A stretch of 7,939 nt of DNA from G001797105 sp964528155 (GTDB lineage: Bacteria; Chloroflexota; Anaerolineae; Anaerolineales; E44-bin32). Every line of letters starts with the position of its first letter. Position 1 is the stretch's first letter. Made by a program: the position numbers and the translations under genes. The notes beneath the pieces are model-generated. The model was not told where the DNA came from, made no database searches, and was given only the letters and a program-made list of their open reading frames with translations. Shown here piece by piece: positions 1 to 6,345 of this stretch. The stretch covers positions 1 through 7,939 of the forward strand of contig CAZGRL010000150.1 of NCBI GenBank assembly GCA_964528155.1, written 5' to 3'.

Positions 1-704
1 GTGCCTATATGGACATAATTAGCGTAGTCGCTAGGGTTATAATCTTGCCAATCTAGTTCCAGGCCGGTATCGGTGCGTTTAGCATCGGTGAGAGTTAGGG
101 TGAAACTATTGATCGCGCTTATCTTGTCCCCAATTTTCTCGATCAAGCCTGCCACGGGTGTAGCAACCGGATACTTCAAGTCTTTGACAACTTGACCAAG
201 ATCCAATTCCATCGTTCCATTGACGGGCACAGACGGAACGTGAAGATCGTAAGCTCCGGTCACATAGCTGTAGTCGATCGAGAGTTTGGACCCTGGAGAC
301 GCTACGGCGCCTTTACATTCCACATAGAGGAGCTGGAGCTTGGGCTGGGATTTCGTCCCTCCCGTGTAACCCTGCATCTGAAAGCCTGGCGCCAGACTTG
401 TTCCACCTGTGCCGACAAAGACGGTATCACAGTTGGTCCTCTTGCCGTCGCCGGTTGTGAGTACTGCAGGCCTACCTTGAACGGCCTGCATGGCGCTCCA
501 ATCCTGGGTATCGTTCCTGATCGCGAGATCAATATGCAAATCCCCGGCATCAGAGTCGCCGACATTCGTCACCATACCGCTCCAACCTTTTGACAGAACT
601 GAAGTCGGAGTAGTCAATAGATCAGCAGGCACTACGATGTACGCGCAGGCAAAACTCAGTAGCGCACATGATACGATCGGAATTAGCACTCTTTTCATAC
701 CCAT
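1..704 (-). CDS. Exported protein of unknown function, possible lipoprotein (C-terminus beyond left edge)
   Basis: The frame is open from ATG at 704 to the window edge (234 codons plus 2 bases, no stop), so only the N-terminal part is present. The product begins MGMKRVLIPIVSCALLSFAC, a short basic start and hydrophobic stretch typical of a signal peptide. Cys20 in LSFAC could be a lipid-attachment site, but the lipobox is imperfect (Ser-Phe-Ala before Cys). The mature part is rich in Gly, Thr, Asp and beta-type segments, with Cys residues in NCDTVFVGTGG and LLYVECKG that could form a disulfide. No enzymatic motif is recognised. ATG 704 is preferred because GAGG lies 10 nt upstream; ATG 698 in the same frame is the alternative. 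It starts 76 bp after the yjfF-like stop on the same strand with no clear terminator between, so read-through from the transporter operon is likely. Role unknown; a surface or periplasm-facing accessory is inferred. Confidence 0.75.
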   Translation of the reverse strand, partial: MGMKRVLIPIVSCALLSFACAYIVVPADLLTTPTSVLSKGWSGMVTNVGDSDAGDLHIDLAIRNDTQDWSAMQAVQGRPAVLTTGDGKRTNCDTVFVGTGGTSLAPGFQMQGYTGGTKSQPKLQLLYVECKGAVASPGSKLSIDYSYVTGAYDLHVPSVPVNGTMELDLGQVVKDLKYPVATPVAGLIEKIGDKISAINSFTLTLTDAKRTDTGLELDWQDYNPSDYANYVHIG

Positions 705-714
705 CTTTCTTTGT

Positions 715-718
715 CCTC
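715..718 (-). promoter_or_regulatory. Ribosome binding site of the exported protein
   Basis: GAGG on the minus strand with a 10-nt spacer to ATG 704, against 16 nt to ATG 698. It favours the longer start but does not settle it. A stronger GAGGAGG lies further upstream at 760-766, facing a possible TTG start at 754. Confidence 0.4.
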
Positions 719-780
719 TTCATAGAACAGCAAGGCAATGAATAGTGGGGGCAATCCGCCCTCCTCGTTCTTGGGATCGT

Positions 781-2352
781 CTAAGGAGCAGGAGCAAATT
801 GTGGGAGGAGCGTGGAGAACTGGCCGGTCATCAACCAGTACTCGGATGGAGCATCCGTTCCACCATCCACAGCCTGCACGGTCTTTGCCAGACCGCTATA
901 AGCAACACTGGTAAAATACGTATAACATACCTTGCACGGGACATGCGAGGTCGAATACATATTATCTGTGAACCATCCCACGTTGATGCTGATAAACGAA
1001 AGCAATTTGCCCACATCATCGGGCGTCACCTGCTTCTCGATTTGTTGCGTGCCGTTATCCCCCACAATTCGCCCGTCTGCATAAATGGCATATAGCTCGT
1101 CAATACAGTTGACTCCGCCGTTGCGTTCATAGGTAATAACCGCCCCACCTTTCATCAGGTCTGCCGCCTGATCCTGGCGGAAGGGTTTCAATTCACAAGC
1201 AGAGACAGTGCCGGTGCTTCCTCTGCTGAGAATGTAGGAAGCAAACACGGCCATGACGACGACAACGATCGCGCCGCCACCATATAACAGCACTTGACGG
1301 ACTCGTTTTGCGCGACTTACCTTGGTGCGTGCTGCCTCGCCAATTTTCAGATTGGCGATCACGGACTGTAAGCCGATGAAAAAGAGCGTAATCAGACCGA
1401 CCGCGATAAGTGTCCACCAGGTAATGAGTGTTCCCTGGATTTGGATCATGGTTTGAGTCAGGATGGTGATCAGCGTGCCAAATAATGCTCCGAACACATA
1501 CCCTACGCCGCCGGTGAGCATCGTACCGCCAATCACCACTGCAGCGATGACGGTCAATTCCATGCCATTTCCCAACAAGCCCTGCCCGGATTTAGTGTAG
1601 ATGCTCAGAAAAATGCCGGCCAGTGCCGAACAGAATCCATTAAACGTGTAGACCAACACCTTGGTCCGGTCTACTGGCAGGCCCATCAATCTGGCAGATT
1701 GTTCGTTCTTCCCGAAATTGCCACCCATTGCATATAGTGTGCGGCCAGAGGACGTATAGTGGGCAATGTAGTTCGCTGCCGCGAACACGGTCATCGCCAC
1801 GACGACGGAGATGGTGATGTAGTCGCCCTTCTGGGTCACAGGGTTGCTTAGCCCCGGGATCAGGATTTTCGTTCTGGCAAGAATTGAATAAGTTCGGTCA
1901 TAGATTGCGATCGATTCATTGCTGATCGTGTAAGCCAATCCGCGGCCGACCCACATGCCTGCCAGGGTGGCGATAAAAGGTTGTACTTTCATGTAGGTGA
2001 TGAGATAACCCATAGTGGCGCCCATCGCTGTACCGGTTGCCAGCATGAGGAGCATCACCTCCCAGGGGGTCCAGCCTATGCGGAGCAACGCAGCCGAAGC
2101 TGTGGACGTTAGGGCCACGACACCACCCACCGAAAGGTCAATGCCCCCGGAGATAACAACCAGGGTCTCACCAACAACGGCGACCAGCAGGTGGGGAGTC
2201 TGATTGAACAGGTTGAAGAATATCTGCGAATCTCTCATTCCCGGGAGGTAAGCTGCGCCTATACTGTAAGCGATAAGAAACAATACGATCGCTGCAGAAA
2301 GCGGAAGGAGCCGCCGAATCCTGGCAATGAAGGCGCCTGATTTCTTCATCAT
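781..2352 (-). CDS. yjfF: CUT2 sugar ABC transporter permease (YjfF-like) fused to a membrane-anchored extracytoplasmic domain
   Basis: Second membrane subunit of the importer. Residues 1 to about 335 form a standard CUT2 permease with many hydrophobic spans, ISGGIDLSVG at 67-76, the conserved FIATLAGMW segment near 126-134, and MELTVIAAVVIGGT...GGVG around 264-284; this resembles E. coli YjfF, which is about 330 residues. The protein is 523 residues because it continues through a basic linker (SRAKRVRQ, 346-353), an extra hydrophobic span (about 354-376) and a polar domain (about 381-523) with Cys386, Cys416, Cys473 and Cys476. If the permease core ends in the cytoplasm, as usual, the added span puts this domain outside. 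Translation begins at ATG 2352, overlapping the ytfT-like stop (ATGA), so it is probably translationally coupled. The domain's function is not recognised; ITYERNGG and IYADGR look like small exported Chloroflexota proteins (impression, unverified). Permease assignment firm, extension novel. Confidence 0.93.
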   Translation of the reverse strand: MMKKSGAFIARIRRLLPLSAAIVLFLIAYSIGAAYLPGMRDSQIFFNLFNQTPHLLVAVVGETLVVISGGIDLSVGGVVALTSTASAALLRIGWTPWEVMLLMLATGTAMGATMGYLITYMKVQPFIATLAGMWVGRGLAYTISNESIAIYDRTYSILARTKILIPGLSNPVTQKGDYITISVVVAMTVFAAANYIAHYTSSGRTLYAMGGNFGKNEQSARLMGLPVDRTKVLVYTFNGFCSALAGIFLSIYTKSGQGLLGNGMELTVIAAVVIGGTMLTGGVGYVFGALFGTLITILTQTMIQIQGTLITWWTLIAVGLITLFFIGLQSVIANLKIGEAARTKVSRAKRVRQVLLYGGGAIVVVVMAVFASYILSRGSTGTVSACELKPFRQDQAADLMKGGAVITYERNGGVNCIDELYAIYADGRIVGDNGTQQIEKQVTPDDVGKLLSFISINVGWFTDNMYSTSHVPCKVCYTYFTSVAYSGLAKTVQAVDGGTDAPSEYWLMTGQFSTLLPQFAPAP

Positions 2353-3431
2353 GGGTTGGTCTCCTTCAGCCTCCTTTGTTCTGTGATTCTCCGCATGAGG
2401 TCTTGCACCTGTCGCGAATACAGGAGAATCAACAGAATGACGACCACACCCTTGACCGCCAAAAGTGAGTTCGCATTAACACCGATTGCGTACATGGAGG
2501 TGGTGACCGCCTGCATGACCACTCCACCAATGACACTGGCTAGCAAGGAAAACCGCCCGCCTGCCCCCAGTAGAGTTCCACCGATGACCACCGCCAGGAT
2601 TGCGTCCAGCTCCAGGTTCAAGCCCATACTCGTGGCATCCGATGTGCTTATGTTCGAAGTTCCGATCAGACCTGCTATCCCCGCACAGAAGCCGCAAAAC
2701 ATGTAAGCGAACAGCTTAACCTGCTTTTCGCCGATGCCGCTGAATAAACTGGAGCGAGCATTGATGCCTACCGATTCGACAAATAGTCCGATGGACGTTC
2801 TGCGTGTCAAGAGCCAGGCAAGTGCTAACAGAAAAGCTACAATGTATAAAGAAAAAGGCACGAGAAGCCAGCCGTTTCCGATGTAGACGAATGGCCCATA
2901 GAAAACCTGGATCTTCTGTGAGTTTGTAATCAGTTGGGCAACCCCTCGGCCGGAGATCATCAGGATTAGCGTAGCCACCATAGGTTCAATTCTCCCGTAG
3001 GCAACCAGCAGCCCGTTCCAAAGGCCACAGACGGTGGCTACAATCAGCGGCAGAAGAATCACCATCCAGAACGGTGAAAAGCTGTACGTGGGATCGTTTT
3101 TGATGGCCTGCAGTTGTGTGCCGAGGACGAACGGATTCATCAGAAGGGCTGCCACCGAAGACACAATCGCCATGATGGCACCCACCGAAAGGTCCACCCC
3201 GCCCGTGGCAATCACCGGCGTCATGCCTATGGCTAATGCTACAACCGGCATACTATTTCGCAGGATATCAATCAGGTTGCCATACAGATGACCTTGTTGG
3301 AACGAAATGCTGAAAAAGTTGGGAATAAGGATCAAATCAAACAGTAGAATCAGTGCCAAGGATACAATCGGAAAGAAGAGTTTGCTCTCTATGCTCTTCC
3401 GCAAATCAAAAGAGGGTTTGGAGCGTCTCAT
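2349..3431 (-). CDS. ytfT: CUT2 sugar ABC transporter permease (YtfT-like)
   Basis: First membrane subunit, 360 residues, close to the family norm. After a basic cytoplasmic N-terminus come a hydrophobic span (about 19-36) and the segment PNFFSISFQQGHLYG, which lines up with PHFFSLRWQDGHLFG of E. coli YtfT. Then follow DILRNSMPVVALAIGM, the family motif ATGGVDLSVG (75-84), further spans, and LELDAILAVVIGGT with GAGG (273-292). These features separate it from RbsC-type permeases and point to the galactofuranose-type branch. It pairs with the YjfF-like permease to form the channel, with the YtfR-like ATPase bound on the cytoplasmic face. Start ATG 3431 overlaps the ATPase stop by 4 bp (ATGA), and its own stop overlaps the next start in the same way, so all three are probably translationally coupled. 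The protein ends at a charged tail (RRITEQRRLKETNP) with no extension, unlike its partner. Substrate is inferred from family likeness only. Confidence 0.95.
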   Translation of the reverse strand: MRRSKPSFDLRKSIESKLFFPIVSLALILLFDLILIPNFFSISFQQGHLYGNLIDILRNSMPVVALAIGMTPVIATGGVDLSVGAIMAIVSSVAALLMNPFVLGTQLQAIKNDPTYSFSPFWMVILLPLIVATVCGLWNGLLVAYGRIEPMVATLILMISGRGVAQLITNSQKIQVFYGPFVYIGNGWLLVPFSLYIVAFLLALAWLLTRRTSIGLFVESVGINARSSLFSGIGEKQVKLFAYMFCGFCAGIAGLIGTSNISTSDATSMGLNLELDAILAVVIGGTLLGAGGRFSLLASVIGGVVMQAVTTSMYAIGVNANSLLAVKGVVVILLILLYSRQVQDLMRRITEQRRLKETNP

Positions 3432-4948
3432 TCTAGACTCCCTGCAATCGCGTGCATGACTTTACTTTCGGCGACTTCACCAGAGAATTCGGCTACCTTC
3501 TTTCGGTCGCGCATCACAACGATGCGGTGGCTCGTGCGCAGTACCTCATCGAGTTCAGAGGAAATGAACACGCATGACTTGCCTTCCTCGGCCAGCGAAA
3601 GTACCAGTTTCTGAATTTCGGCCTTCGTTCCCACATCGATGCCGCGGGTGGGTTCATCCATGATCAGGAGCTTCGGGTTCGTGGCAAGCCAGCGCGCCAG
3701 TATCACTTTCTGCTGGTTGCCGCCACTGAGATTCCTTAGAGGCTGATCGGCCGAGGGCGTAGCGATATTCAACAGTTCTATGTATCTCTCAGCAATCTCA
3801 TACTGTTCTTGAGTGCTCAGGTGCCTGAACCAGCCCAGGCTGGCTTGCATAGCCAGGATGATGTTCTCTCTCACAGTCAATTCCCCTACGACCCCTGCTT
3901 CTTGTCGATCCTCCGGGCACAGCGCGACCCCCCGGGAGATGGATCCGATCGGCGAATAATCATTGACCTGTCGGCCATCCATAGTGATCGTCCCGCTATC
4001 TGGTTTATCGATACCGAACAAGAGTTGTGCGATTTCGGTACGCCCCGAACCCAGCAGACCGGCCAAGCCTACTACTTCCCCTCCATGCAATTCCAAGTCA
4101 AATGGCTGGACCGAGCCTGTGCGGCCCGCTCCCTTAACCTCCATCAGTACCTCGCCCTTTATGTGCTGACTGCTTTCACGCTTGAGTTTTGTCATCTCGT
4201 CAAATTCGGTCAAGGTACGACCGATCATTTTTGCAATCAATTCCAAGCGATTTAAAGCTTCTACATCATAGCTTCCCACCAATCGCCCATTTCTAAGGAC
4301 GGTGATTCTGTCGGCAACTTCATATACCTGTTCCAGAAAATGAGTGATGAAAATGATTCCCATTCCCTCGCTCTTTAGCTTTCGCATCACACTAAAGAGC
4401 TGCTCGGTTTCGTGAGTGGTGAGGCTGGAGGTAGGCTCATCCAAAATCAGGATCTTAGCAGACGTAATCTTGAGCGCCCGTGCAATCGCCGCCATTTGTT
4501 GTACAGCGACCGAGCAAGAGCTCAGTGTTTGGGTCACGTCCAGATCGATATCCAATCCCCGGAGGATTTGTCTGGCCTGGTTATTCATCGCCCTCCAATC
4601 AATGCTCCCCCACCTCATGGGTTCCCGGCCAATCAGGATGTTTTCCGCCACGGTTAGATTGGGACAAAGATTGACTTCCTGATAGACTGTGCTAATGCCC
4701 AGTGCTTGAGCATGTTGGGGCGATCTTATCGAGATTGTTTGTCGGTCAATTGTGATCGTGCCGCTGTCGGGTTGCTCGACGCCAGTCAATATCTTGATCA
4801 GGGTGGATTTGCCAGCACCGTTTTCTCCCACTATGGCATGGATCTCGCCTCTCTTGAGAGAAAAGTCCACATCTTCAAGAGCTTGCACACCCGGAAAGGA
4901 CTTGGAAATGCCTTTCATTGCGATGATCTCGATGTCAGACTGTGCCAT
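3428..4948 (-). CDS. ytfR: CUT2 sugar ABC transporter ATP-binding protein (YtfR-like, two ABC domains)
   Basis: Cytoplasmic ATPase that powers sugar import; 506 residues with tandem ABC domains, the usual CUT2 size. Numbering is from ATG 4948. Domain 1: Walker A GENGAGKST (41-49), Q-loop Gln90, a degenerate signature SVAVQQ (146-151), Walker B LILDEP (167-172) and switch His203. Domain 2: GLLGSGRTE (297-305) with Arg in place of the Walker Lys, canonical LSGGNQQ (407-413), LLIMDEP (427-433) and Ser where the switch His would be. This asymmetry, with one competent and one degenerate site, is normal for RbsA/YtfR-type proteins and is not decay. A longer reading from TTG 4990 (14 more residues) is rejected: that codon sits in the loop of a perfect hairpin, whereas ATG 4948 has TGAGG 6 nt upstream. 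It is separated from the binding-protein gene by 119 bp and overlaps the next permease by 4 bp. Confidence 0.96.
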   Translation of the reverse strand: MAQSDIEIIAMKGISKSFPGVQALEDVDFSLKRGEIHAIVGENGAGKSTLIKILTGVEQPDSGTITIDRQTISIRSPQHAQALGISTVYQEVNLCPNLTVAENILIGREPMRWGSIDWRAMNNQARQILRGLDIDLDVTQTLSSCSVAVQQMAAIARALKITSAKILILDEPTSSLTTHETEQLFSVMRKLKSEGMGIIFITHFLEQVYEVADRITVLRNGRLVGSYDVEALNRLELIAKMIGRTLTEFDEMTKLKRESSQHIKGEVLMEVKGAGRTGSVQPFDLELHGGEVVGLAGLLGSGRTEIAQLLFGIDKPDSGTITMDGRQVNDYSPIGSISRGVALCPEDRQEAGVVGELTVRENIILAMQASLGWFRHLSTQEQYEIAERYIELLNIATPSADQPLRNLSGGNQQKVILARWLATNPKLLIMDEPTRGIDVGTKAEIQKLVLSLAEEGKSCVFISSELDEVLRTSHRIVVMRDRKKVAEFSGEVAESKVMHAIAGSLE

Positions 4949-4954
4949 GAGCAA

Positions 4955-4959
4955 CCTCA
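4955..4959 (-). promoter_or_regulatory. Ribosome binding site deciding the ytfR-like start
   Basis: TGAGG with a 6-nt spacer to ATG 4948. It overlaps the alternative ATG at 4960, which has no good site of its own. It begins about 13 nt after the 3' end of the intercistronic hairpin, so it should be accessible when the hairpin is folded. Confidence 0.75.
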
Positions 4960-4972
4960 TCTTTCGTAAGAG

Positions 4973-5004
4973 GGGGAGAAGCGGTATCAATACCGCTTCT
5001 CCCC
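4973..5004 (-). promoter_or_regulatory. Perfect 14-bp intercistronic hairpin between binding-protein and ATPase genes
   Basis: Arms GGGGAGAAGCGGTA (4973-4986) and its exact reverse complement (4991-5004) flank a 4-nt loop (4987-4990). It lies 63 nt after the binding-protein stop and 24 nt before the ATPase start. On the minus-strand RNA no U-tract follows (CUCUUACG), so it is unlikely to be an efficient intrinsic terminator. In known binding-protein operons (malE-malF is the classic case) such structures protect the upstream mRNA from 3' exonuclease or cause partial termination, giving excess binding protein. That role is inferred here. Confidence 0.75.
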
Positions 5005-5067
5005 ATTTCGTGCAGACTGCCTTCTACCTAGCGACTCCTTGCAGAACTGCCCATTTCCCTTTGGGGT

Positions 5068-6180
5068 TTAGTACTTGCGGGTGGGCAGGATTGCCTTCAG
5101 CGCGTCTGCGCCCTGCGCAGCGAAGAATTCACCTTCCTGTGAAGGAACATAGCTGGGCATGGTTGTGTCGCCATTCAAGCCTTTCAGGGCGGCATCCAAT
5201 ACCTGCGGCCCCAGTAGCGGGTTGCACTCTATGTCAGCACCTAGGGTCCCGTCGATCAGAGCAGCAAAACCATCCTTGGTTGCGTCCACACCAACAACCA
5301 TGACATCCTTGCCCGGAACCAGGCCGGCTTCCTGGATGGCCTGGATGGCGCCCAGCGCTTCCTCGTCATTATGGGCAAACACACCCTGGAAATCCTTGAG
5401 CGTGGGATCTTTCAACCAAGCTTCGACGACGGCTTTGCTATCTGCGACGGCCCAGTTACCGGTCTGAGAAGCGGTAATTGTGATGCCGCAATCACCCATC
5501 TTCTGGCGGAAACCCTTTGCTCGGTCGATGCCCGCGCCAGCGCCTACGGCACCCGACACTTCAACGACATTCTTCTTCGTGAAGTCATTGAGCAGGTCGC
5601 ACATGGCGGCTGCGGCTTTCTGCCCCTCGTCAACGAAGTCAGAGCCGATGCGGGTGTAGTACAGGTCCGCCGACGAATCGACGGTGCGGTCCTCCAGCAC
5701 GACGAGTTTGCCATTCGCCTTGGCTTCTTGCAGCACGTCATCAAAACCCTTTGTGTCATCAGCGGCAAGGATGATGACGTTCACGGTGGCATCTTGATTG
5801 AATGTGTGGAAGGCCGAAATCTGATTCTCGACTTTGCCCTGGGCGTCGTAGACCTTCAGTGTGATTCCCTGTTGTTGGGCATATTCATCGAAGGATGCGT
5901 TATTAGCAGTGCGCCAAGCCCCTTCGGGACCGGTCTGAATGAAGCCGACGACCATGTCTGTGTAGGTGCAGTTGGGCGCGCACTCCTGTGCGGGGACCAC
6001 GTAGCCGGACGAGGTTGCAGGGGCAGCCGCGGCGGCAGGCGGCTCAGTCGCGGCGGGTGCGGCGGGCGGCTCGGTTGGGGCGGCGGGCTGCGCCGGAGCC
6101 GGCGTGGCCGCCGGGGCACATGCTGCCAGGATCATGGCGATGGCAGCGATCAGAACAAATGCACTCTTGAAGCGGTACAT
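5068..6180 (-). CDS. ytfQ: Sugar ABC transporter substrate-binding lipoprotein (YtfQ-like)
   Basis: Captures the sugar outside the membrane for the YtfT/YjfF channel; 370 residues. The signal peptide ends in a good lipobox, ILAAC with Cys21, followed by an Ala/Pro/Thr/Glu-rich flexible tether (22-58). The periplasmic-binding-protein fold (type 1) starts near residue 75 (DMVVGFIQTGPEGAWR). Segments matching E. coli YtfQ include KVENQI (116-121), EDRTVD (163-168), VVEVSGAVGAGAGIDRAKGF (205-224), AHNDEEALGAIQAIQEAGL (269-287) and VGVDATKDG (296-304). YtfQ binds galactofuranose and galactose, so a furanose or related hexose is the best guess; exact specificity cannot be read by eye. A Cys67/Cys71 pair (CAPNC) just before the domain is not typical and could form a small disulfide. 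Start ATG 6180 has GGAGG 6 nt upstream. It is the first gene of the transporter unit and is separated from the ATPase gene by a hairpin. Confidence 0.95.
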   Translation of the reverse strand: MYRFKSAFVLIAAIAMILAACAPAATPAPAQPAAPTEPPAAPAATEPPAAAAAPATSSGYVVPAQECAPNCTYTDMVVGFIQTGPEGAWRTANNASFDEYAQQQGITLKVYDAQGKVENQISAFHTFNQDATVNVIILAADDTKGFDDVLQEAKANGKLVVLEDRTVDSSADLYYTRIGSDFVDEGQKAAAAMCDLLNDFTKKNVVEVSGAVGAGAGIDRAKGFRQKMGDCGITITASQTGNWAVADSKAVVEAWLKDPTLKDFQGVFAHNDEEALGAIQAIQEAGLVPGKDVMVVGVDATKDGFAALIDGTLGADIECNPLLGPQVLDAALKGLNGDTTMPSYVPSQEGEFFAAQGADALKAILPTRKY

Positions 6181-6186
6181 GATTTT

Positions 6187-6191
6187 CCTCC
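6187..6191 (-). promoter_or_regulatory. Strong ribosome binding site of the binding-protein gene
   Basis: GGAGG with a 6-nt spacer to ATG 6180, the strongest such site among the complete genes here. It fits the need for abundant binding protein. Confidence 0.8.
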
Positions 6192-6234
6192 AACCCTTTC
6201 GGATCTCGTCGCTTCTCCTCGCGGAGAGTCACGG

Positions 6235-6263
6235 GCTATAATGGAGGAGCGAGAAGGCCTCAA
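6235..6263 (-). promoter_or_regulatory. Candidate promoter of the transporter operon
   Basis: On the minus strand, TTGAGG (6258-6263) and TATAGC (6235-6240) are separated by 17 bp; each matches the sigma-70 consensus at 4 of 6 positions. Transcription would begin near 6228, giving a leader of about 48 nt. That leader starts with TCTCC-GCGA-GGAGA (6214-6227), a 5-bp stem with a GNRA-type loop. The TATAAT box that can be read here on the plus strand has no partner -35 box. Prediction by eye only. Confidence 0.45.
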
Positions 6264-6290
6264 CCGCCTCGGCGATTGACCTCTCGTCCC

Positions 6291-6334
6291 TGAAGCGCTT
6301 GCCTGACGACCTCAATCCCTGGGCAAGCGCTTCA
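6291..6334. promoter_or_regulatory. Two LacI-family operator-like sites in mirror orientation
   Basis: TGAAGCGCTTGCC (6291-6303) and its exact reverse complement (6322-6334) are separated by 18 bp. Each contains AAGCGCTT (6293-6300 and 6325-6332), a palindrome with a central CpG as expected for LacI-family operators, in which hinge helices insert at a central CpG. Centre-to-centre distance is 32 bp, about three helical turns, so two dimers would sit on the same face. The pair lies between the regulator stop and the candidate transporter promoter, upstream of its -35 box. The same repeat could fold as a 13-bp hairpin in read-through RNA, but it has no U-tract. Confidence 0.65.
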
Positions 6335-6345
6335 CTCGTCTTGTC

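Noticed and set aside
192..593. 133-residue plus-strand open frame at the left
   Set aside because: Antisense to the exported-protein frame, which has a start site, ribosome binding site, signal peptide and operon context.
747..764. Small GGGC/GCCC hairpin after the yjfF-like gene as a terminator
   Set aside because: The stem is only 4 bp and no U-tract follows on the minus-strand RNA.
3428..4948. Degenerate Walker A (Arg for Lys) and missing switch His in ATPase domain 2 as signs of decay
   Set aside because: This asymmetry is usual in CUT2 double ATPases of the RbsA/YtfR type.
4949..4990. TTG start at 4990 for the ATPase
   Set aside because: The codon is in the loop of a perfect hairpin and has no usable ribosome binding site; ATG 4948 has TGAGG at 6 nt.
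5371..6279. 302-residue plus-strand open frame
   Set aside because: Antisense to the binding-protein gene. Its Gly/Arg-rich end is the complement of the Ala/Pro tether.
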